Part shown: in pieces, positions 57,253-64,000 of the stretch
How positions within the stretch are numbered: the first letter of the stretch is position 1
Layout: every line of letters starts with the position of its first letter
Origin: Citrobacter amalonaticus
GTDB lineage: Bacteria; Pseudomonadota; Gammaproteobacteria; Enterobacterales; Enterobacteriaceae
Direction: 5' to 3'
Assembly: GCF_018323885.1 (NCBI RefSeq)
Contig: NZ_AP024585.1
Span: forward strand, 2,356,001 to 2,420,000
Length of the DNA stretch: 64,000 nucleotides
Position numbers and translations under genes: made by a program
Notes under the pieces: generated by a model
Seen by the model: the letters and a program-made list of their open reading frames with translations, nothing else
The model's database searches: none
What the model was told of the DNA's origin: nothing

Positions 57253-59832
57253 GTGTCTATTTCAAATAAATTTCTCCCCGGATTCTATCTCTGTTGCTTT
57301 TCTACAGTTATATTGTCTTTCTCATTTAGCGCTACCGCTAATGACACTGAGAACCATTCTGGGGAGGATAAGTCTGTCTCATCTGAAGAGACTGCTGCTG
57401 AATTTGACACACAACTTTTGCGCCAGGACAGGGCAAATCAAATCGATGTAAATCGCTTCACCTACGGCTCAAATGTTATCCCCGGAAAATACCTTATCGA
57501 TATCATTGTGAATGGTTCTCAAATTTCACATGAAGAGGTCACTTTTACTGAAGTCGATAAATACCGGGCTGAGGCCTGTTTAACGCCGAAAATCATTCAG
57601 TTGATTAAACTTAATATGGACAGAGTACCAAAAGATTCGCGCAGCGAACTGTCTAACCCCGCAGCATGTTCTGACCTCTCCCAACTCTTGCCAAATGCCA
57701 CCGTACATTTTGATGCGGATAAGCAGCAACTTAATATTGAAATACCACAAATTTACCTTCAGCACACGGCGCAAGGAAGTGTTGATCCGTCACTTTGGGA
57801 CAGTGGTGTTCCGGCGCTGATGCTCGGCTATTATGTCAATGGCTATGACTCCCACTACAATAATGCCGACACGGCACGTTCGCTCTATTCTTCGTTAAAT
57901 GCCGGGCTAAATATTGGTAATTGGTACTTTCGCCACAATGGCTCTTATACCTGGACACCGGAACAGGGCGGCGGCTATCAAAGTAGCAATAGCTATGTAC
58001 AACGCGATGCCGAGTTTGTTCATGGTCATCTTTATCTTGGTCAATATTTTACCTCAGGCCAGATGTTTAATTCGGTTTCGTATACCGGCGCACAACTGGC
58101 CAGCGACGACAGAATGTTACCCGCCTCTCAGCGTGGATACGCGCCGGAAATCCGAGGGGTCGCGAAGACGAATGCTAAAGTGACGATACGTCAGTCTGGC
58201 CATATTTTGTATCAGACCACCGTGACACCGGGAGCGTTTCTGATCGATGATCTCGGGCAGACAGGGTATGGCGGCGATCTGGATGTCACCGTCGAAGAAG
58301 CGGACGGTAGCACCCAGCAATACTCAGTGCCTTATTCGTCTCTGGCGCAATCACTGCGTCCGGGGACCCAGCAATTCACTGCAACGGTTGGCAAGCTTCG
58401 CGACTACAACGCCGCTGAAATGCCGTTGTTCTATGAAACAACCTACATGCGCGGCTTAACCAATATCCTGACTGCCTATACGGGCTTACAGTACAGTCAG
58501 CACTATCAGGCTGCCCTGCTGGGGGGAGCAATAGGTACGCGAGCGGGGGCGATCAGCGCGGATGTCACTCAATCGACGAGTCAGATCGGCGGCAAGATCG
58601 GTAATCCGATGGGGCAAAGTTATCGACTGAGTTACAACAAACTGTTTGATGCGACAAACAGTAACATCACGATTGCTGCCTATCGTTATTCCAGCTCCGG
58701 TTATATGGATTTTCAAACCGCCATGAGTACACGCGACGCAATGAATAATGGCAGCGATCCGGATAGCGTCTCCCGTTCTAAAAATCAGTTCTCATTAAGC
58801 TTTAATCAGGGCCTCCCTGCCGGGCTGGGTAACCTTTATGTCAGCTCATCAATGCAAAACTACTGGAATAACAACGAGGGTTACAACACCCAGTATCAGT
58901 TGGGGTATTCCAATAACTATAAGCTGCTGAACTACAGCATTAACGCCAGCCGAAACAAAGCGGGAAACGGAAATGATCAAACCACCTGGTATCTGACGTT
59001 TTCCATGCCGTTAGGCATGGGTAATGGTACAGGAATGCCTTATCTGAGCATGCGCTATAACCAGGACAGTGCCGGCGGACGTGGTCAACAGGCAAACCTT
59101 TCTGGCTCGTTCGGTGAAGACAATAAATACGGCTACAACGTTAGCGGTGCGCATGATGACAATTCGGGAAGCTCTGGCAGCGTCAGCGGAACCTGGGAGG
59201 GAAGCAAGGCAACGATGAACGGTAGCTACAGCACCGGTAAAGGCTATAGCAGTACCTCCGTCGGGATGTCCGGGGGGATGGTCGTCCACTCGGGTGGGGT
59301 CACTTTCTCGCCTTACAGCAGCGATAACTATGCCCTGATTGAAGCAAAAGGGGCAGAAGGTGCCAAAGTCACGGGTTATGCAGGTGCCGTCATTGATGGT
59401 TCAGGCTACGCCCTGTCACCGTCACTGGTCCCCTATCAGGAAAATCGGATAGGTATTAACCCTGAAGGCTCTGATTTGGGCGTTGACTTTGAAAACACGG
59501 CGCAGAATGTTGTTCCGCGTTCAGGATCGGTGGTCAAAGTAAAATTTGCTACCCATACCGGCACGCCGGTGCTGATTACCACAAGCTGGCAGGGAGAGCC
59601 GCTCCCCTTTGGCGCCGACATTTTTGATGATGAAGACACGCACGTGGGTGCGGTGTCCCAGGGCGGGGTTATTTACGTTAAAGTCAGTAAGCAAAAAGGA
59701 ACATTGCTCGTGAAATGGGGTGAGAACGCGAATAATCAATGTCGTGTCCCTTATTCCCTTAATCCAGATGATTCCAGCGCGAAAGGTAAAAACGCGATCC
59801 AGCGCTTTACTGCCGTATGCCAAAAGGTGTAG
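57253..59832 (+). CDS. Fimbrial usher (FimD/PapC family)
   Basis: A 859-residue outer-membrane usher. A signal peptide precedes the N-terminal chaperone-binding domain ('FDTQLLRQD...IDVNRFTYGSNVIPGKY'). The 24-strand pore, its plug (about residues 235-320) and two C-terminal domains follow. The GTG at 57253 is favoured because GAGGG is correctly spaced and the signal peptide is normal; a TTG five codons upstream is possible. Two Cys close to the C-terminus ('NNQCRVPYSL', 'TAVCQKV') form the usual disulfide. Confidence 0.9.
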   Translation: MSISNKFLPGFYLCCFSTVILSFSFSATANDTENHSGEDKSVSSEETAAEFDTQLLRQDRANQIDVNRFTYGSNVIPGKYLIDIIVNGSQISHEEVTFTEVDKYRAEACLTPKIIQLIKLNMDRVPKDSRSELSNPAACSDLSQLLPNATVHFDADKQQLNIEIPQIYLQHTAQGSVDPSLWDSGVPALMLGYYVNGYDSHYNNADTARSLYSSLNAGLNIGNWYFRHNGSYTWTPEQGGGYQSSNSYVQRDAEFVHGHLYLGQYFTSGQMFNSVSYTGAQLASDDRMLPASQRGYAPEIRGVAKTNAKVTIRQSGHILYQTTVTPGAFLIDDLGQTGYGGDLDVTVEEADGSTQQYSVPYSSLAQSLRPGTQQFTATVGKLRDYNAAEMPLFYETTYMRGLTNILTAYTGLQYSQHYQAALLGGAIGTRAGAISADVTQSTSQIGGKIGNPMGQSYRLSYNKLFDATNSNITIAAYRYSSSGYMDFQTAMSTRDAMNNGSDPDSVSRSKNQFSLSFNQGLPAGLGNLYVSSSMQNYWNNNEGYNTQYQLGYSNNYKLLNYSINASRNKAGNGNDQTTWYLTFSMPLGMGNGTGMPYLSMRYNQDSAGGRGQQANLSGSFGEDNKYGYNVSGAHDDNSGSSGSVSGTWEGSKATMNGSYSTGKGYSSTSVGMSGGMVVHSGGVTFSPYSSDNYALIEAKGAEGAKVTGYAGAVIDGSGYALSPSLVPYQENRIGINPEGSDLGVDFENTAQNVVPRSGSVVKVKFATHTGTPVLITTSWQGEPLPFGADIFDDEDTHVGAVSQGGVIYVKVSKQKGTLLVKWGENANNQCRVPYSLNPDDSSAKGKNAIQRFTAVCQKV

Positions 59833-59834
59833 CT

Positions 59835-61022
59835 ATGTCTTTTTTGAAATATCTATTTATTCTTTTTTTCTTCCATATTGCCTCGGCCTCGGCCTATGTA
59901 GTTAAATGCGACCCATCAACAAGCTCCACCAATAATTATAACCAATGGTCGACGATGCATCAGCCCTTTAATCTAACCTCACCAGGGGCGACCATTACCT
60001 TAGGAGCTAATATCCCCGACTGGCACACCATTTATTCTGTAAACGCGATTATTGGCATTGATACAGGAAACTGTAACTCCGTTGTCAGCACGTATTATGC
60101 TTTTCTGAACAACGCACAGCCTGTAGGCTCCATAAACGGCTATGACATTTATAGCACCAATATTTCTGGTATTGGCATTTCTGTTTCAGCACCCGATGTC
60201 GTCGGGAAAAATGCTGTGAACGCTTATCCTAAAGCACTTTTTTATACCCGGGATATTCTAGGCCTCCAGTTTGAAGCAGATATAAAGTACTGGAAAATTC
60301 CTGGCACTATTCCCGCCTATAACGGCCCGGTCACCATTACCGGACCCGACACCGCCGTTTTATATATGTCCTCGGGTAGCACCTTTACCAGTTCGAACCC
60401 CGACCGGATAGTCAGTGACGATAAGGCCTATATTAGTGGGTCGCGAATTTTAACCATTACCATGACCTTTCAGTCTGGCACCTGCAATATACAAGGGGAC
60501 AATGTTAAGGTGGATATGGGCGATTCAACCGCACCTTTCCCCTGGAAGGATGCCAGTTTCAATTTGATATGTCCGAATGCGATGGGATATGATGGAATGA
60601 CGAACTCCAAATCGACCTATACTTATCCCTATAATATTGACCCCAAGTCAGAACTTTCACCTAATTCCCCAAACGGAAAAGTGCAGATCAGTATAGCGCC
60701 TTACACCCAAGTGGTGGATGCCAACAGAGGGATTATCGCGCTCGACGGCACAGGTGCCCAGGGCTATGGGATACAACTGGCCTGGGGTGATTACACCACG
60801 CAGAATTCACAAGAACCGTTAAACCCCGTCGTCTTAAACAGTTATGTTGCTGCCAATACGCTTAACCCCAACTTCAGTGCGGATGATACCCCTGTAGGGG
60901 GGAACGGATTCCACGGTTCAGATAACACCATAAAGATGGCGGCGCGGTATATTCGTACCGCCGGTAATTCAGCACCAGGCACTGCCAACGCCGTGGTACA
61001 GGTTATCGCTAATTACCAGTAA
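59835..61022 (+). CDS. Putative two-domain tip adhesin (first of two)
   Basis: A 395-residue secreted protein. The ATG at 59835 gives a clean signal peptide ending S-A-S-A and is preceded by AAGGTG; an upstream Met would overlap the usher end. The N-terminal about 190 residues contain a Cys pair and aromatic residues and should be the receptor-binding domain. The C-terminal part (from about 205) has the pilin fold with 'SGTCNIQGDNVKVDMGD' and ends 'VVQVIANYQ', so it would be assembled by the chaperone. It is a paralogue of the next gene. The receptor is unknown, and I see no specific similarity to FimH. Confidence 0.8.
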   Translation: MSFLKYLFILFFFHIASASAYVVKCDPSTSSTNNYNQWSTMHQPFNLTSPGATITLGANIPDWHTIYSVNAIIGIDTGNCNSVVSTYYAFLNNAQPVGSINGYDIYSTNISGIGISVSAPDVVGKNAVNAYPKALFYTRDILGLQFEADIKYWKIPGTIPAYNGPVTITGPDTAVLYMSSGSTFTSSNPDRIVSDDKAYISGSRILTITMTFQSGTCNIQGDNVKVDMGDSTAPFPWKDASFNLICPNAMGYDGMTNSKSTYTYPYNIDPKSELSPNSPNGKVQISIAPYTQVVDANRGIIALDGTGAQGYGIQLAWGDYTTQNSQEPLNPVVLNSYVAANTLNPNFSADDTPVGGNGFHGSDNTIKMAARYIRTAGNSAPGTANAVVQVIANYQ

Positions 61023-61220
61023 TAGTGACCCTTTTAACAGTGAGCCTGGCGAACAGAATAAAAGCTCTAAAGCGAGTTTATTAGGTAACGATACGCGTCG
61101 TCGCGTGTCGGAGTTGATTTTTTGCTACGCAATGTTAATAACATGAGATATTTAAAACTGATGTGGCAATCCACTTAGATTGCCAGCCATCGCATTATTA
61201 GGTCTATTTTCACGTTAGCT

Positions 61221-62315
61221 ATGCTGGTTCTGTTTTTGAATGCAGCATCAGCGTCGGCGACGGTTATTCACTGCGAATCCCAACCCCGCGCGATAACGCG
61301 TTATCACACGTGGCCTGAGATCTATAAGGCAACCGAGGTCAATGTTGATAACATTCGCATGTCATTGCCGTTGCCACTGTCTGAGTGGGCCGTTATTTAT
61401 ACGGCTGAGAATCACGTTATTGATCTCGATGTTGGGGTTTGTGACATCGACGGACTCTCTCCTCGCTTTACCCTGCTCTCGGCTACACCTGCTATTGCCC
61501 ATCAGGGGAATGACTATATTTATGCGACTAACGTTCCGGGGATTGGGATATCTGCGGCGGAATCATTTCGTGCGCGATACAACTCGTTACAACCTTATCC
61601 CCTTACGGATAGGTGGGATGAAGCGACGTCCTACACTCACCTTTATGCCACGATAAAATACTGGAAAATTCCCGGGCAAAATATTCCATCTGACGCGGGC
61701 GCCCTGACCGTAATCGGTCCGGAAGTGGGAATGGTTTATGAGAAATCGGGATACTCTTTTACCAGCTCAGAAACCAACAGGATTACCCGGGAGGGTCGTG
61801 CCTATATTAATGATTCAAGAATAATAAAAGCGACGATATTTTTTCAGCCTCCGACCTGCGATATCAAGAGTGACCATGTCAGTATCAACATGGGTGATTA
61901 TGACGGAACCGCTGTCGTCTCACGCTGGAAAGATGCCAGTTTTACAATCCGATGCCCGGCATCATTCGACGACAGAAAGCATAAGATACAGTTCACAATG
62001 ATTCCTGTTACTCGTGTAATGGATATCCGCAGAGGCATTATTGCTCCGGGAACAGACGACGCGCACCATTACAGAATTCAACTGGCATGGGGAGATTATC
62101 AACACCAACCTTCAGGCGACCCGGCTATGCCCGTGAGAGCAGACCGTTATGTCGAGGCGCATGAACTGATCAAGGGTTATAGCGAGGTTGATGGGCTCGC
62201 TGACAGTGAGTCTGGTCACACCATTAGAATGGCGGCGCGCGCTATTCGTACCTCCGGTGACGAAATTCCTGGGCCAATCAGTACCGTGATACAGGTCATT
62301 GCCTATTACCGCTAA
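61221..62315 (+). CDS. Putative tip adhesin (second of two), start uncertain
   Basis: Up to 364 residues from the first in-frame ATG (61221). It aligns along its length with the preceding adhesin ('YWKIPGQNIPSDAG', 'YSFTSSETNRI', C-terminal 'VIQVIAYYR'). The N-terminus from this ATG has a hydrophobic stretch ending S-A-S-A but no basic n-region, and no ribosome site. In the same frame an ATT codon 18 bp upstream would give a good signal peptide (I-R-S-I-F-T-L-A-M...). An ATG at 61143 is also in frame but is followed by TAG at 61176-61178. The gene may be poorly translated or decaying. It follows the first adhesin after a 198-bp gap. Confidence 0.65.
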   Translation: MLVLFLNAASASATVIHCESQPRAITRYHTWPEIYKATEVNVDNIRMSLPLPLSEWAVIYTAENHVIDLDVGVCDIDGLSPRFTLLSATPAIAHQGNDYIYATNVPGIGISAAESFRARYNSLQPYPLTDRWDEATSYTHLYATIKYWKIPGQNIPSDAGALTVIGPEVGMVYEKSGYSFTSSETNRITREGRAYINDSRIIKATIFFQPPTCDIKSDHVSINMGDYDGTAVVSRWKDASFTIRCPASFDDRKHKIQFTMIPVTRVMDIRRGIIAPGTDDAHHYRIQLAWGDYQHQPSGDPAMPVRADRYVEAHELIKGYSEVDGLADSESGHTIRMAARAIRTSGDEIPGPISTVIQVIAYYR

Positions 62316-62337
62316 ACTTTGCAAAGTCGCCCGCAGA

Positions 62338-62371
62338 ATACAGGCGCCGGAAGCGCTCCCCGCGCCTGTAT
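62338..62371. terminator. Hairpin terminator between the fimbrial operon and cybB
   Basis: A perfect 10-bp stem (62338-62347 with 62362-62371) encloses a 14-base loop. It separates the convergent adhesin and cybB genes. No long T-run follows, but its position makes it the likely end of both transcripts. Confidence 0.6.
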
Positions 62372-62378
62372 AATCACG

Positions 62379-62906
62379 CTAGCGTTTACGCGGCATCATG
62401 CGCAGCAGCGTGTTGTCCTTCCAGAAATAGTGGTGCAGTAGCGCGGCGGCGGCATGCAACGCAATCACAAAATAGCCCAGATTGGCCAGCGTGATGTGCC
62501 AGGATTTCAGCGTATCCACCAGGTCAAAGTTCCCTTCTGCCGCGTGCGGCATCACCAGACCAAAGGCCATCCACGGATTACCACGGTTGTACATCATCAC
62601 CATGCCGATCAATGGCAGCGCGATGAACAGCAGATAAATCACCAGGTGCCCAAGATGCGCCAGTCCGGTCATCATCGGCTTCGGTTTGGGCACGATGGGA
62701 GGAGCCGGATATTTCAGCCTGATCAGCAGACGCGCCACCATCAGCACCAGAATCGCTATCCCACTAGAAACGTGAATCATATTAATGAGGGGACGATCGC
62801 TGCGAGGAAAAAAGCCCCGAAACTCCATCGCACAGTAAGCGACAATCACCAGTAAAAAGACCAGCCAGTGGATGCCAATTTGCAGGCTTGAGTACTTATT
62901 GCCCAT
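62379..62906 (-). CDS. cybB: CybB, cytochrome b561
   Basis: A 175-residue inner-membrane cytochrome with four helices and two b haems. His ligands are visible in 'QIGIHWLVFLLV', 'NMIHVSSGIAILVL' and 'IALHAAAALLHHYFW'. It transfers electrons between quinones and superoxide or ubiquinol (E. coli CybB is a superoxide:ubiquinone oxidoreductase). It diverges from gapC. Confidence 0.93.
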   Translation of the reverse strand: MGNKYSSLQIGIHWLVFLLVIVAYCAMEFRGFFPRSDRPLINMIHVSSGIAILVLMVARLLIRLKYPAPPIVPKPKPMMTGLAHLGHLVIYLLFIALPLIGMVMMYNRGNPWMAFGLVMPHAAEGNFDLVDTLKSWHITLANLGYFVIALHAAAALLHHYFWKDNTLLRMMPRKR

Positions 62907-63095
62907 AACACTTCCTGAGTAAAAAACAATAAAGCGACAACATAGCGATCTTTCCTTAAAAATTCATTAACTTTTCTACGCCGCATTTCAGACAGTTAGG
63001 GTTAACGGCAAGATGTGCGATTGCTCACCCCGGCATCCTGGACTATGCCTGGTAGGGAAAAAAGAATGTCCGCTACATCCTCACAGGAGTTAATC

Positions 63096-64000
63096 ATGAG
63101 TAAAATTGGCATTAACGGTTTTGGTCGTATTGGTCGCCTGGTGTTGCGTCGGTTACTCGAAGTCAAAAGCGATGTTGATGTGGTCGCGATCAACGACCTC
63201 ACCTCCCCTAAAATCCTTGCCTATCTGCTAAAGCATGACTCTAACTATGGTCCGTTCCCCTGGAGCGTGGACTTTACCGAAGACGCGCTGATTGTTGACG
63301 GGAAAACGATCGCGGTTTATGCAGAAAAAGACGCCAAGAATATCCCGTGGAAAGCGAAAGGAGCGGAAGTCATTATTGAATGCACCGGCTTTTATACCTC
63401 AACTGAAAAGTCTCAGGCGCATATCGATGCTGGCGCGAAAAAAGTGCTGATCTCCGCGCCGGCTGGCGATATGAAGACCATTGTCTACAACGTTAACGAT
63501 GACACGCTGAATGCCAGTGATGTGATTGTTTCGGTGGCTTCCTGCACCACCAACTGCCTGGCGCCGATGGCGAAAGCGCTGCACGACAATTTTGGTATTA
63601 AAGTGGGCACCATGACCACCATTCACGCCTACACCGGCACGCAGTCGCTGGTGGACGGTCCGCGTGGCAAAGATCTGCGCGCATCGCGTGCGGCCGCTGA
63701 AAACATCATTCCGCATACCACAGGCGCGGCAAAAGCAATTGGTCTCGTTATTCCGGATCTCAGCGGCAAGCTGAAAGGTCATGCTCAGCGCGTGCCGGTG
63801 AAAACCGGTTCTGTCACTGAACTGGTGTCGATTCTGGCTAAGAAAGTGACGGCGGAAGAGGTTAACAACGCGCTGAAGAAAGCCACGCACAACAATGAAT
63901 CTTTTGGCTATACCGATGAAGAAATTGTCTCTTCAGACGTTATCGGTTCGCACTTTGGTTCTGTGTTTGATGCCACCCAGACCGAAATTACCGAGGTGGG
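63096..64000 (+). CDS. gapC: GapC, glyceraldehyde-3-phosphate dehydrogenase (partial)
   Basis: The first 301 residues of a GAPDH; the gene runs off the window. '[18 protein letters not shown]' is the NAD-binding N-terminus, the catalytic Cys is residue 150 in '[16 protein letters not shown]', and '[11 protein letters not shown]' holds the His partner. AGGAG precedes the ATG. In E. coli K-12 gapC is a broken pseudogene next to cybB; here the visible part is intact. Confidence 0.93.
   Translation, partial: MSKIGINGFGRIGRLVLRRLLEVKSDVDVVAINDLTSPKILAYLLKHDSNYGPFPWSVDFTEDALIVDGKTIAVYAEKDAKNIPWKAKGAEVIIECTGFYTSTEKSQAHIDAGAKKVLISAPAGDMKTIVYNVNDDTLNASDVIVSVASCTTNCLAPMAKALHDNFGIKVGTMTTIHAYTGTQSLVDGPRGKDLRASRAAAENIIPHTTGAAKAIGLVIPDLSGKLKGHAQRVPVKTGSVTELVSILAKKVTAEEVNNALKKATHNNESFGYTDEEIVSSDVIGSHFGSVFDATQTEITEV

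Noticed and set aside
57253..62315. Fimbrial operon as part of a mobile element
   Set aside because: Composition differs at its left edge, but no integrase, transposase, tRNA or direct repeat was seen at either boundary.
62907..63095. Possible RydC small RNA near cybB
   Set aside because: E. coli encodes RydC in this neighbourhood, but I could not find its conserved 5' end or pseudoknot halves here.

Overview
The window is chromosomal DNA of an enterobacterium, most likely Citrobacter or a close relative. The backbone genes follow, as I recall it, the Escherichia coli K-12 order between ansP/yncE and gapC without rearrangement: yncE, yncD, mcbR, curA, mnaT, ydcZ, ydcY, ortT, yncL, patD-ydcVUTS, ydcR, hicB, rlhA, sutR, ydcO, ydcL, tehB, tehA, ydcK, rimL, ydcH, opgD, ydcJ, ydcI, trg, cybB, gapC. 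Into this are set blocks that K-12 lacks at this place. Several of them (srfABC, an sgc-type PTS operon, a carboxylesterase) I associate with Salmonella. The genus is inferred from gene content only.

Layout. 0-7.5 kb: a Fur-controlled divergent pair (periplasmic propeller YncE and TonB-dependent receptor YncD), the regulator McbR, the reductase CurA, and a cupin-type regulator divergent from mnaT-ydcZ. 7.5-16 kb: an orphan DppA-like binding protein and the srfABC operon, then the small membrane proteins OrtT and YncL. 16-23.5 kb: the ydcSTUV-patD ABC transporter/aldehyde dehydrogenase operon and the MocR-type regulator YdcR. 23.5-27 kb: a hicB remnant without hicA, and a cyanide-insensitive-type cytochrome bd operon with a 42-residue membrane protein. 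27-36.6 kb: rlhA, sutR/ydcO with a pair of identical palindromes between them, an AraC/EamA pair, ydcL, tehAB, ydcK and rimL.

36.7-42.3 kb: a complete sgcXBCQAER-type operon encoding a PTS IIB, IIC and IIA, an M42 peptidase homologue, a BtpA-family protein, an epimerase and a DeoR regulator, behind a well-placed CRP site. 42.3-51.3 kb: a hairpin-rich intergenic region, then ydcH, opgD, a type-B carboxylesterase, ydcJ, protocatechuate 3,4-dioxygenase genes pcaHG, a family II pyrophosphatase-like gene and the LysR regulator ydcI. 51.3-54.7 kb: trg with a clear sigma-28 promoter, and frmRA without frmB. 54.8-62.4 kb: a chaperone-usher fimbrial operon with two tandem tip-adhesin-like genes. The divergent regulator gene beside it is interrupted by a single in-frame TAG codon. 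62.4-64 kb: cybB and the start of gapC, which runs off the window.

The least explained parts are srfABC (an actin/Hsp70-like ATPase, a partner with a degenerate P-loop, and a membrane-anchored protein) and the fimbrial locus with its amber-interrupted regulator and a second adhesin that lacks a convincing start. No rRNA, tRNA, CRISPR array, prophage or insertion sequence was seen.
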